Positions 42,558 through 50,105 of a stretch of DNA of 57,877 nucleotides are shown here, piece after piece. Within the stretch, counting starts at the first letter, position 1. Every line of letters starts with the position of its first letter. The translations under genes and the position numbers were made by a program. The stretch spans positions 1 through 57,877 of the forward strand of contig JAJPHO010000131.1 in assembly GCA_021325215.1 (NCBI GenBank), written 5' to 3'. Below the pieces are notes generated by a model, which worked only from the letters and a program-made list of their open reading frames with translations, did no database searches and had not been told where the DNA came from. The DNA comes from Alphaproteobacteria bacterium (lineage in GTDB: Bacteria; Pseudomonadota; Alphaproteobacteria; Rhodospirillales; Magnetospirillaceae).

Positions 42558-42593
42558 GAAAAGGGCGTCCAGAAGCTTTTGCCTGGACGCCCT
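42558..42593 (-). terminator. Rho-independent terminator after recA
   Basis: On the minus strand, AGGGCGTCCAG and CTGGACGCCCT (perfect 11-bp arms at 42583-42593 and 42562-42572) enclose a 10-base loop and run into TTTTCGC. It lies 20 bases after the recA stop. Confidence 0.8.
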
Positions 42594-42612
42594 CCCCGGA
42601 TCGTTCAGCCGA

Positions 42613-43695
42613 TCACTCTTCGTCGTTAGTCGGGTTGCCGTCCTGATCGCCCGGGCCGCCCGACAGGGCGTCGGCGACGGTGCGGGCGTTGGCGCGGATG
42701 GTCGCCTCGATCTCGTCGGCGATGGCCGGATTGTCGCGCATGAACTGCTTGGCGTTCTCGCGGCCCTGGCCGATGCGCTGAGACTTGTAGGAGAACCAAG
42801 CGCCCGACTTCTCGACGATGCCGGCCTTGACGCCGAGATCGATCAGTTCGCCGGTCTTCGAGATGCCTTCGCCATACATGATGTCGAAATCGACCACCTT
42901 GAAGGGCGGCGCCAGCTTGTTCTTGACCACCTTGACGCGGGTCTGGTTGCCGACCACCTCGTCCTTGTCCTTGATCGAACCGATACGGCGGATGTCGAGG
43001 CGGACCGAGGCATAGAACTTCAGCGCGTTGCCGCCGGTGGTGGTTTCCGGGCTGCCGAACATCACGCCGATCTTCATGCGGATCTGGTTGATGAAGATCA
43101 CCATGCAGTTCGACTTCGACACCGTGGCGGTCAGCTTGCGCAGCGCCTGGCTCATCAGGCGTGCCTGCAGACCGACATGGCTGTCGCCCATCTCGCCTTC
43201 CAGTTCAGCGCGCGGCACCAGGGCGGCGACCGAGTCGACCACCAGCACATCGACCGCGCCCGAGCGGACCAGCGTGTCGGCGATTTCCAGCGCCTGCTCG
43301 CCCGCATCCGGCTGCGAGATCAGCAATTCGTCGAGATTGACGCCCAGCTTGCGGGCATAGATCGGGTCGAGCGCGTGCTCGGCGTCGATGAAGGCGCAGG
43401 TGCCGCCCTTCTTCTGCGCCTCGGCGACCACATGCAGGGTCAGCGTGGTCTTGCCCGAGCTTTCCGGCCCGTAGATTTCGATGATGCGCCCGCGCGGCAG
43501 ACCGCCGATGCCCAAGCCCAGATCGAGCCCGAGGGAACCGGTGGAGACGCTCTCCACCTCGATCACCTCGCGTTGGCCCATGCGCATGACCGAACCTTTG
43601 CCGAAAGCCCGTTCGATCTGCGTCAGGGCGGCATCCAAAGCCTTTTGTTTGTCCATGGTTTCCTTATCCACCAAGCGGAGTGCTGTCTGAGTCAT
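42613..43695 (-). CDS. recA: Recombinase A
   Basis: 360 residues. Walker A Gly-Pro-Glu-Ser-Ser-Gly-Lys-Thr-Thr near residue 77, Walker B [10 protein letters not shown], loop L2 [17 protein letters not shown], and the acidic C-terminus ending Asn-Asp-Glu-Glu all mark RecA. It forms filaments on single-stranded DNA, drives strand exchange and triggers LexA cleavage. ATG at 43695; the open frame further upstream crosses the promoter region. A LexA box lies about 90 bases upstream. Confidence 0.98.
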   Translation of the reverse strand: MTQTALRLVDKETMDKQKALDAALTQIERAFGKGSVMRMGQREVIEVESVSTGSLGLDLGLGIGGLPRGRIIEIYGPESSGKTTLTLHVVAEAQKKGGTCAFIDAEHALDPIYARKLGVNLDELLISQPDAGEQALEIADTLVRSGAVDVLVVDSVAALVPRAELEGEMGDSHVGLQARLMSQALRKLTATVSKSNCMVIFINQIRMKIGVMFGSPETTTGGNALKFYASVRLDIRRIGSIKDKDEVVGNQTRVKVVKNKLAPPFKVVDFDIMYGEGISKTGELIDLGVKAGIVEKSGAWFSYKSQRIGQGRENAKQFMRDNPAIADEIEATIRANARTVADALSGGPGDQDGNPTNDEE

Positions 43696-43783
43696 CACTG
43701 ACGGCTCCCTGTTATTCCACGGACATGGGCGCGTGGCAATCGCCATCAATGTACTTTGTTTGTTCTCATTTGCAAGGGGATTT

Positions 43784-43798
43784 GTTCCCGCTGTGTTC
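43784..43798. promoter_or_regulatory. Alphaproteobacterial LexA (SOS) box of recA
   Basis: GTTC-CCGCTGT-GTTC is an exact match to the GTTC-N7-GTTC box recognised by LexA in alphaproteobacteria. It lies between recA and the divergent BON gene, about 90 bases from each start, so it could act on both; recA is the expected target. Confidence 0.85.
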
Positions 43799-43886
43799 CG
43801 GTCACAAATCGGCTCCGGAACTTCAGTCACGTCAAGGACTTGAAGGATCGGGCCAATCGAAGCCTAACAGCGAAGGAAACCAACCC

Positions 43887-44192
43887 ATGCGCAGCTTCAA
43901 TCGACTCGTCTTCCTCTCCGCCCTGCTGCTGAGCACAACCGCTCCGGCCCTGGCGGGAGAATCGGCCGGCGATTATGTCGACGATACGGCGATCAGCACC
44001 AAGATCAAGGCGTCGCTGATCAAGGATCAGGAATTGAAGGCGTTCGACATCCATGTCGATACCGACCGCGGCATCGTCCATCTGAGCGGCACTGTCGACA
44101 CGTCGATCCAGAAGGCCGACGCGGTGCGCATCGCCAAGAACACCGCCAACGTCAAAGACGTGGTCAACGACATCATGGTGGCGAAAAAATAG
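43887..44192 (+). CDS. Exported BON-domain protein
   Basis: 101 residues. Residues 1-23 are a Sec signal peptide ending Ala-Pro-Ala-Leu-Ala. The remainder is one BON domain: Asp-Asp-Thr-Ala-Ile-Ser-Thr-Lys-Ile-Lys-Ala, then Val-His-Leu-Ser-Gly-Thr-Val-Asp and Val-Lys-Asp-Val-Val-Asn-Asp-Ile. BON domains (OsmY type) bind phospholipid and act in envelope stress in the periplasm. GAAGGAAA precedes the ATG. It is divergent from recA, convergent with cckA with only one base between the stops, and shares the gap that holds the LexA box. Confidence 0.9.
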   Translation: MRSFNRLVFLSALLLSTTAPALAGESAGDYVDDTAISTKIKASLIKDQELKAFDIHVDTDRGIVHLSGTVDTSIQKADAVRIAKNTANVKDVVNDIMVAKK

Positions 44193-44193
44193 C

Positions 44194-46494
44194 TCAGGTG
44201 ATGCGCTGCATGGCCTCTTTGACGAGGCCTGCCAGCTGCTTGAGCGAGAAGGGCTTGGGCAGGAAGAACATGTCGTCCTCGCCCGCCACCTTTTCCGGCG
44301 CGACATCCTCGGAATAGCCCGACATCAGGATCACCTGGATGGCGGGCCTTTCCTGGCGGATCAGCTTGGCCAGAGTGGCGCCGTCCATGCCGGGCATCAC
44401 CACGTCGGTCACCAGCACGTCGACCTGCGGGGTGACCCGCAAGGCCTCGAGCGCGGTCTCGGCCGAGCGCGCCTCGATCACGTTGTAGCCCTGGTTCTTC
44501 AAGGCGCGTGAGCCGAACAGGCGCACCGCATCCTCATCCTCGACCAGCAGCACCGTGCCGGCGCCGGTCAGATCGCGGCGCGCCGGCGCCTCGGTGGGCG
44601 GCGGGCTGTGCGACGTGGCCACCTCGATCTGCTCGAAGCGGGGCAGATAGATGGTGAAACGGCTGCCGCGCCCGACCTCGGAATCCACGAAGATGAAGCC
44701 GTCGGTCTGGCGCACGATGCCGTAGACGGTCGACAGGCCCAGGCCGGTCCCCGCCCCCACTTCCTTGGTCGAGAAGAACGGCTCGAAAATGCGGCCGATA
44801 TGTTCCTCGGCGATGCCGGTGCCGTTGTCGGCCACTTCAAGGGCGACATAGGAGCCGGGCGGCATGATGTCGTCGCCGCGCTGATAGGGGCGCTCGACCG
44901 TCGCGGCCCGGGTGCTGATCGACAGCAGCCCGCCGCCCTGCATGGCGTCGCGGGCATTGACCGCCAGATTGATGATGACCTGGTCGAACTGGCCGGGATC
45001 GACGCGCACCAGGCCGAGATCGCGGCCATGGGTGATGGTCAGCTCGATGGTCTCGCCCAGCAGGCGGCGCAGCAGGTTGGAGAGGTCGGCCAGGGCGTCG
45101 GTGACGTCGAACAATTTCGGCTGCAGGGCCTGCCGGCGCGAGAAGGCCAGCAGCTGGCGCACCAGGCTGGCGGCGCGGTTGGCGTTCTGCTTGATCTGCA
45201 TGATGTCGGCGAAGGAAATGTCGCCCGGACCGTGACGCTGCAGCAGCAGGTCGCAAAAGCCGATCATCGCGGTCAGCAGATTGTTGAAATCGTGCGCGAC
45301 GCCGCCGGCCAGCTGGCCCATCGCCTGCATCTTCTGATTCTGGGCGATCTGAATTTCCAGATTCTTATGCTCGGTGGTGTCGATGAAATGCAGGATCAGG
45401 CCGGACACGGCGCCGTCTTCATCGGTCGGTCCGATATGCAGGGTCGCCGCCAGCTCGCGTCCGTCGCCGCGCAGGCGGACCGGCAGGCGGGCGCCCAGGC
45501 TCGCCCCCAGCAGCACGCGCGACATCTGTTCCGCCACGGCGGCGCGGTCGTCCAGCATCATCAGATCCGTGACCGAGCGGCCGATCAGATCCTCTTCGTC
45601 CGCTCCGACCATGGCCAGCAGCGTCTCGTTGGCCGAAGAGACCGAACCGTCGGGGTCGACCAGGGCGATGGCGACCGGGCTTTCCTCGAACAGCCAGCGA
45701 TAGCGGCGCTCGGCCACCTTCAGGGCGCGTTCGCGGTGACGCTCGGGCATCAGGTCGCGCACCACCACCGAGCGGGTCAGCGTCTCGCCGCCCTCGTCGA
45801 ACACGGTGTGGGTGACGAAGGCCTGGAAGACGTCGCCATTGCGGCCTTTGAGGCGCATTTCGGCGCGGTCCTCCTCGGGGTCCGGCTCGACGCCAAGCAC
45901 TTCGGCCAGCGGCGCGCCGACCAATTGCTCGGGGGCACCGCCGATCCATTCGGCCAGGCGCTGATTGATGAAGCGGAAGCGGCCCTCGGTGTCGGCGGAA
46001 TAGAAGCCGACCGGCAGGAAATCGATGAAATCGGCCAACATCTCGCGTTCGCGGCGCCAGGTCTCGTCGATGGCGCGGCGTGTCGAAATGTCCTCGACCG
46101 TCCAATGCAGCAATCCGTTGGCCATGCCGCGCACCGAGATGGCCAGCCATTCGCGGCCATGTTCCGGCGCCGGCAGCGCCAGTTCCGCCTGATGGACGCC
46201 ATGCAGGCTGGCGGCCAGGCGCAGGCGGGCCACTTCGGCCATGGCGCGCTCGTCGCCCTCGACCCGCGGGGCCAAGGGCGCCAAAGGATCGGCGGTCGGT
46301 CCGAGCAGGCGGACGGCTTCGGCGTTGCGATAGATCTCGACACCGTCGCGGCCGACCAGCAGCTGGCCGCGCGGATCGGCCTGATAGGCCGCCAGCAACG
46401 CTTTATATTGCTGCGCCGTCTCGCGTCCGCGGCCGAACAGGCTGCGGAACCAGCCCGGATTAGCGCCGGAGTTTGCCTTTAAGGCGGAAGACAT
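44194..46494 (-). CDS. cckA: CckA-type hybrid histidine kinase
   Basis: 766 residues. PAS-like sensor regions lie at about 40-130, 150-255 and 265-385. The HisKA helix has Gly-Gly-Val-Ala-His401-Asp-Phe-Asn-Asn-Leu-Leu, the CckA-type H-box. The ATPase has [10 protein letters not shown] and Gly-Thr-Gly-Leu-Gly-Leu-Ser. A C-terminal receiver carries Asp697 in [11 protein letters not shown]. In alphaproteobacteria CckA phosphorylates CtrA and CpdR through ChpT. No membrane segment is seen at the N-terminus, unlike Caulobacter CckA. The start overlaps flhB by 35 bases; CtrA commonly controls flagellar genes, which fits. Confidence 0.87.
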   Translation of the reverse strand: MSSALKANSGANPGWFRSLFGRGRETAQQYKALLAAYQADPRGQLLVGRDGVEIYRNAEAVRLLGPTADPLAPLAPRVEGDERAMAEVARLRLAASLHGVHQAELALPAPEHGREWLAISVRGMANGLLHWTVEDISTRRAIDETWRREREMLADFIDFLPVGFYSADTEGRFRFINQRLAEWIGGAPEQLVGAPLAEVLGVEPDPEEDRAEMRLKGRNGDVFQAFVTHTVFDEGGETLTRSVVVRDLMPERHRERALKVAERRYRWLFEESPVAIALVDPDGSVSSANETLLAMVGADEEDLIGRSVTDLMMLDDRAAVAEQMSRVLLGASLGARLPVRLRGDGRELAATLHIGPTDEDGAVSGLILHFIDTTEHKNLEIQIAQNQKMQAMGQLAGGVAHDFNNLLTAMIGFCDLLLQRHGPGDISFADIMQIKQNANRAASLVRQLLAFSRRQALQPKLFDVTDALADLSNLLRRLLGETIELTITHGRDLGLVRVDPGQFDQVIINLAVNARDAMQGGGLLSISTRAATVERPYQRGDDIMPPGSYVALEVADNGTGIAEEHIGRIFEPFFSTKEVGAGTGLGLSTVYGIVRQTDGFIFVDSEVGRGSRFTIYLPRFEQIEVATSHSPPPTEAPARRDLTGAGTVLLVEDEDAVRLFGSRALKNQGYNVIEARSAETALEALRVTPQVDVLVTDVVMPGMDGATLAKLIRQERPAIQVILMSGYSEDVAPEKVAGEDDMFFLPKPFSLKQLAGLVKEAMQRIT

Positions 46495-47527
46495 AGGAAA
46501 TCACCTCGGCCACGGCCTTGTAATGTTCGGGGGGAACTTCGCGGTCGATCTCGACGGCGGCATAGAGGGCGCGCGCCAGCGGAGGGTTCTCGACGATCAT
46601 GATATCATGCTGCTCGGCCAGTTCGCGTATCCTGAAGGCGACCAGATCCTGGCCCTTCGCCACCAGCATCGGCGCATTCATGCTGTCCGGGTCGTATTTC
46701 AGCGCGCACGCGAAGTGGGTCGGGTTGGTCACCACCACGTCGGCCTTGGGCACCGACGCCATCATGCGCTGGCGGGCGCGCTGCAGGCGCAGACCGCGGA
46801 TGCGCGCCTTGACCATCGGATCGCCTTCCGACTGCCGGTGTTCGTCCTTGATCTCCTGCTTGGTCATGCGCAGCTTCTTCATGTACTGGAAGCGCTGATA
46901 CATGTAATCGGCGCCGGCGATGCAGATCTGCACCGCCAGGATGGTCATCAGCAGCCTGATCAGAATCGAGTGCAGGAACGACAGAATGGCCGGCATTTCC
47001 ATGGTGGGCAGCAGCGGCAAGTAGGTCACCTTGCCCTTCACCACCAGATAGAACAGGAAGGCCACCAGGATCAGCTTGAGCAGGTTCTTGCCAAGATCGA
47101 CGGCGCCGTTCAGCGAGAAGATGCGCTTGAGGCCGTTGAGCGGGTTCAGCTTGTTGAGATCCGGCGTGATCTTCTTGGTGGTGATCAGCCAGCCGGTTTG
47201 CCCAAACGCGGCCGCCAGGCCGGCCCCCAGCAGAACCGCCAGCGGAACCGCCATCAGCAGCGCCATGCGCGCCGCCAGGCCGCGCAACATGTCGACGAGT
47301 TCGGGCTCGGTACCGATGCGGATCGTATGCGGTTCCTGCATCAGCGCCGCCAGATAGGACTTCACCTTGTCCATCATCGGCGGCAGCACCCACCAGACTA
47401 CGACCAGGATCGCCGCCAGCGAGGCAGCGGTCTTGATCTCCTGCGACATGATGATGTCGCCTTCGTCGCGCGCTTGGGAAAGGCGTTTGCCTGTTGGTTC
47501 CTCTGTTTTGCCATCTTCATCGGCCAT
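46460..47527 (-). CDS. flhB: Flagellar type III export switch protein FlhB
   Basis: 355 residues. The N-terminal half holds four membrane segments after a polar Thr-Glu-Glu-Pro-Thr-Gly-Lys-Arg leader; the cytoplasmic half contains Asn-Pro-Thr-His-Phe-Ala near residue 267, the autocleavage NPTH site. FlhB switches export specificity from rod/hook to filament proteins. The ATG lies just after repeat copy E, whose edge provides GAGGGG about 12 bases upstream. It is followed by the overlapping cckA. Confidence 0.96.
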   Translation of the reverse strand: MADEDGKTEEPTGKRLSQARDEGDIIMSQEIKTAASLAAILVVVWWVLPPMMDKVKSYLAALMQEPHTIRIGTEPELVDMLRGLAARMALLMAVPLAVLLGAGLAAAFGQTGWLITTKKITPDLNKLNPLNGLKRIFSLNGAVDLGKNLLKLILVAFLFYLVVKGKVTYLPLLPTMEMPAILSFLHSILIRLLMTILAVQICIAGADYMYQRFQYMKKLRMTKQEIKDEHRQSEGDPMVKARIRGLRLQRARQRMMASVPKADVVVTNPTHFACALKYDPDSMNAPMLVAKGQDLVAFRIRELAEQHDIMIVENPPLARALYAAVEIDREVPPEHYKAVAEVISYVFRLKGKLRR

Positions 47528-47534
47528 GAGTCGG

Positions 47535-47642
47535 CTAGCCCCTCAAGCGCCGGGCGCCCGCTTGCAGCGAGCTTGGCTTTCGCCTCGTCTGCCAATGGTC
47601 CAAGGACCTATCGGCGACCTCGCGCGGCCTCATGAAGAGGCC
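47535..47642 (-). repeat. Dispersed double-hairpin element, copy E (most diverged)
   Basis: On the minus strand stem 1 is GGCCTC/GAGGCC (loop TTCAT), followed by GCGCGAGGTCGCCGATAGG. The middle linker is diverged but keeps TTGGC and AGCC. Stem 2 is CTCGCT/AGCGGG with loop GCA, and the edge reads GCCCGGCGCTTGAGGGGCTA. It occupies the fliR-flhB gap and ends 7 bases before the flhB start codon. Confidence 0.7.
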
Positions 47643-47658
47643 GGGTATGGCGAGATGG

Positions 47659-48423
47659 CTAGCCAAAATTGAGGAAGCTCCCCAGCCCGTCACCCAGCTG
47701 ATTGATGAACAGCATCAGGATGGCGGGCAGGCAGATCATGAGGATGGTAAGGCCGCCGAGGATCTGCAGCGGCAGCCCGACGAAGAACACCTGCATGTTG
47801 GGAACCAGGCGGTTGAGCAGCGCCAGGCCGGTATTGAGGGTGACCGAGAAGACCAGCAGGGGCGCGGCCAGGCGCATGCCCATCATCGAGGCCGAGCTCA
47901 GCGACCGCACCAGCGTCATCGCCAGATCGTCGGTCGGCAGAGGCTGGCCGGGCGTCAGGATCGCATAGCTGTCGACCAGGGCGCGCAGCATCAGATGATG
48001 GGTGTTGGTGGCGAAGATCAGCGTCATCGCCACCAGATTCAGGAATCCGGTGATCAGCGCGTTCTGCTGCTCGGTGATCGGATCGTAGGTGAACATATTG
48101 GTGAGGCCGGTGGCGTAGCCGATCGCGCTGCCGCCGAAATCAAGCGCCGAGACCAGCGCCTGCACCACCAGGCCGATGAAGATTCCGAAAGCGATCTCGC
48201 CCCCCAATATCAGGAACAGGCCGATCGGCGTGGCGGGCGGCGCCGGCAGCTTGGGCGCCAGCACCGGCATCAGCACGAAGGACAGCAGCAGGGCGAACAG
48301 CAGGCGCACGCGGGCGGACACCATCGCGCTGTTGAAGCCCGGCAGGAACATGATGCCCGAACCGACCCGCGCGAAGATCAGCATCCACTGGAACAGATTC
48401 GCGGCGAGCATCTCGCGGAGCAT
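47659..48423 (-). CDS. fliR: Flagellar export protein FliR
   Basis: 254 residues with about six membrane segments. Phe-Ala-Arg-Val-Gly-Ser-Gly-Ile-Met-Phe-Leu-Pro-Gly-Phe in the first segment, Gly-Glu-Ile-Ala-Phe-Gly-Ile-Phe-Ile-Gly and Pro-Asn-Met-Gln-Val-Phe-Phe-Val-Gly-Leu-Pro are FliR hallmarks. It joins FliP and FliQ in the export gate. It follows fliQ by three bases, and repeat copy E separates it from flhB. Confidence 0.95.
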   Translation of the reverse strand: MLREMLAANLFQWMLIFARVGSGIMFLPGFNSAMVSARVRLLFALLLSFVLMPVLAPKLPAPPATPIGLFLILGGEIAFGIFIGLVVQALVSALDFGGSAIGYATGLTNMFTYDPITEQQNALITGFLNLVAMTLIFATNTHHLMLRALVDSYAILTPGQPLPTDDLAMTLVRSLSSASMMGMRLAAPLLVFSVTLNTGLALLNRLVPNMQVFFVGLPLQILGGLTILMICLPAILMLFINQLGDGLGSFLNFG

Positions 48424-48426
48424 GGC

Positions 48427-48693
48427 TCAGCCCCCTGCGATGGCGCGGTCTATCACCAGATGGGTGAAGTCGAACAAGGTGTGCAGCATGAAAGGCAGGA
48501 ATATGAGCAGCACCAGCAGAACGGTGAGAACCTTCGGCACGAAGGTCAGCGTCATTTCCTGAATCTGGGTCAGCGCCTGGAACAGCGAGACCAGAAGACC
48601 GATGGCCAACCCCGCCAGAAGCGGCGGCGCGGCCACCTTCACCATGACCAGCATGCCCGAGCGGGCCAGGTCGATGAGTTCCGACTCGGTCAC
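48427..48693 (-). CDS. fliQ: Flagellar export protein FliQ
   Basis: 88 residues, two membrane hairpins. Leu-Ala-Ile-Gly-Leu-Leu-Val-Ser-Leu-Phe-Gln-Ala-Leu-Thr-Gln-Ile-Gln-Glu is the near-invariant FliQ motif, and the protein ends shortly after Phe-Leu-Pro-Phe-Met-Leu. It forms the export gate with FliP and FliR. Same operon as fliE upstream and fliR downstream. Confidence 0.95.
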   Translation of the reverse strand: MTESELIDLARSGMLVMVKVAAPPLLAGLAIGLLVSLFQALTQIQEMTLTFVPKVLTVLLVLLIFLPFMLHTLFDFTHLVIDRAIAGG

Positions 48694-48709
48694 GAAAACA
48701 AACTTTCGC

Positions 48710-49033
48710 TCAGATCGGCATCTTCAGGATGTCGCTGTAGGCGTTGATCACCTTGTCGCGCACGGCGACCACGGTCTGCAGGGTCAGTTCGGCATTATTG
48801 ACGGCGGCGACCACGTCGCGCACATCGGCCTTGCCGGCGATCGCCTGCTTGCTCATCTCTTCGCTCTTCTTGCCGGCGTCGATGGCGTTCTGCGCGCCCT
48901 GGCGCAGCAGCGAGGCGAAATCGGAGCCCGAACCGGAAACCGATTCGGTCTTGGCGCTGCTGTCGCCGGTCGAGAAGGAACGGGCAGCGTTGTTATACGC
49001 GGCGACCGCGTTGTTGAAAGTGGTCAGAGCCAT
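48710..49033 (-). CDS. fliE: Flagellar hook-basal body protein FliE
   Basis: 107 residues. The C-terminal Val-Asn-Asn-Ala-Glu-Leu-Thr-Leu-Gln-Thr-Val-Val-Ala-Val-Arg-Asp-Lys-Val, then Ala-Tyr-Ser-Asp-Ile-Leu-Lys-Met-Pro-Ile is the FliE signature. FliE links the MS ring to the proximal rod. The N-terminal 45 residues are Ser/Gly/Asn-rich and variable as usual. Between flgC and fliQ. Confidence 0.95.
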   Translation of the reverse strand: MALTTFNNAVAAYNNAARSFSTGDSSAKTESVSGSGSDFASLLRQGAQNAIDAGKKSEEMSKQAIAGKADVRDVVAAVNNAELTLQTVVAVRDKVINAYSDILKMPI

Positions 49034-49055
49034 GACGGATTCCCCTCTCCGCTAA

Positions 49056-49466
49056 TCACTTCAGCATATTGACGGTCTGCGACAGCATGCTGTTGGAGAC
49101 GCTGATCACATTGAGATTGGCTTCGTACGAACGCTGGGCTTCGCGCATGTCCATCAGTTCGATCAGCGGATTGACGTTCGGTGTCAGCACATAACCGCTG
49201 GCATCGGCCGCGGGATGCTTGGGATCGTACTTTTTCTGAAATTCGGAGCGATCGACGTCGATCTTGTTCACCTTCACCATGTCGGCACCGTTGGTTCGGT
49301 CGAGAACATTGCGGAAGCTGATGGTCTTGCGGCGGTAAGGCGAGCCGTCGGGCGAGGTCGGCGTGGAATCGGCATTGGCCAGATTCTCGGACACGACGCG
49401 CATGCGCTCGGACTGGGCCTTGAGGCCCGAGACGGCAATCAACGAAGCTTTAGAGAGATCATCCAT
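49056..49466 (-). CDS. flgC: Flagellar proximal rod protein FlgC
   Basis: 136 residues, standard for FlgC. Val-Ser-Glu-Asn-Leu-Ala-Asn-Ala-Asp-Ser-Thr near residue 26 is the rod-protein N-terminal signature; Tyr-Val-Leu-Thr-Pro-Asn-Val-Asn-Pro-Leu and the closing Arg-Ser-Tyr-Glu-Ala-Asn-Leu-Asn with Ser-Asn-Ser-Met-Leu are FlgC-specific. Exported through the flagellar type III system to form the rod. Eight bases after flgB. Confidence 0.95.
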   Translation of the reverse strand: MDDLSKASLIAVSGLKAQSERMRVVSENLANADSTPTSPDGSPYRRKTISFRNVLDRTNGADMVKVNKIDVDRSEFQKKYDPKHPAADASGYVLTPNVNPLIELMDMREAQRSYEANLNVISVSNSMLSQTVNMLK

Positions 49467-49474
49467 GGGTCACC

Positions 49475-49876
49475 TCAGCCGTTCTTGTCGAGGGCGGTCT
49501 TGAGCATGTTGATGTGCTTCATCATCAGATTGACCGCGAGTTCGTAGTCACCCTTGATGTCGCCGATCTTCTGCATCTGGTCTTCGATCAGCACCTGGTT
49601 GCCGTCGGGCTTGGATTCCTCGGGACGGTGCACGTCGACCTGCTCGAAGCGGACAGGCTCGACCTCGGGCGACATGTGCATGGGATTGGTGACCGTGGCG
49701 CGCACGGCCTCGGCCGGCGGCGCCATCAGGTCCTTGAAGCTGACCGGAGCCAGATCCTTGAGCTTGTATTGCGGGCTGTTGGCGTTCGCGACGTTCTCGG
49801 ACAGCACGGACTGACGACGGGCCAGATAATCGACCTGCCGCTGAGCCATCGCGAAAAGGGTAAGGTCTTCGAACAT
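49475..49876 (-). CDS. flgB: Flagellar proximal rod protein FlgB
   Basis: 133 residues. Leu-Ser-Glu-Asn-Val-Ala-Asn-Ala-Asn-Ser-Pro-Gln-Tyr-Lys near residue 24 is the rod signature, and the C-terminus is an amphipathic Met-Met-Lys-His-Ile-Asn-Met-Leu helix. First gene of the flgB-flgC-fliE-fliQ-fliR-flhB-cckA run. Its ribosome-binding site AGGCGAGG is paired into an 11-bp stem in the leader. Confidence 0.95.
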   Translation of the reverse strand: MFEDLTLFAMAQRQVDYLARRQSVLSENVANANSPQYKLKDLAPVSFKDLMAPPAEAVRATVTNPMHMSPEVEPVRFEQVDVHRPEESKPDGNQVLIEDQMQKIGDIKGDYELAVNLMMKHINMLKTALDKNG

Positions 49877-49882
49877 CGGGCA

Positions 49883-49942
49883 CCTCGCCTAACCAAGGGG
49901 TTCAAGCTAGCGGCGAAGCCCTTAACGAGTCGTTAGGCGAGG
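49883..49942 (-). promoter_or_regulatory. Leader hairpin covering the flgB ribosome-binding site
   Basis: On the minus strand CCTCGCCTAAC (49942-49932) and GTTAGGCGAGG (49893-49883) are perfect 11-base inverted arms. The second arm is the flgB Shine-Dalgarno region and ends six bases before the ATG. The loop contains a further AAGGG/CCCTT pair. If transcribed, the stem would hide the ribosome-binding site. Confidence 0.7.
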
Positions 49943-49996
49943 GGAAAATTTTGCCGGGCAAATGCCCAAAAAACAGGCATATCAAGTATCGCACCC

Positions 49997-50105
49997 GGGC
50001 CGCAAGGCGGCCCCGCGCGGCCGACAGCCGAAGTCAAGAAACAGGGATAGCTCGGCGCGGTAGCCAAGACGGCTGAAAGCCGTCGCCCGGCGCCTGAGGG
50101 ACTAA
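49997..50105 (+). repeat. Dispersed double-hairpin element, copy D
   Basis: Stem 1 is GGGCCGC/GCGGCCC with loop AAG (49997-50013), then GCGCGGCCGACAGCCGAA, then GGATAGCTCGGCGCGGTAGC, stem 2 GACGGCT/AGCCGTC with loop GAA (50068-50084), and the edge CCCGGCGCCTGAGGGACTAA. It lies between fliP and flgB, which are both on the opposite strand. The fliP stop (TAG on the minus strand) falls in the edge. Confidence 0.85.

Noticed and set aside
43680-43886. Upstream extension of the BON protein to 43680, or of recA to 43830.
   Set aside because: Both would cross the promoter region with the LexA box; the BON protein has a clear signal peptide from 43887 and RecA homologues start near 43695.
49965-49985. 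GGGCAAATGCCC followed by AAAAAA near 49960-49972 as a terminator.
   Set aside because: The A-run is on the wrong side for a plus-strand terminator. On the minus strand the U-run precedes the hairpin, so it does not fit the rho-independent pattern.
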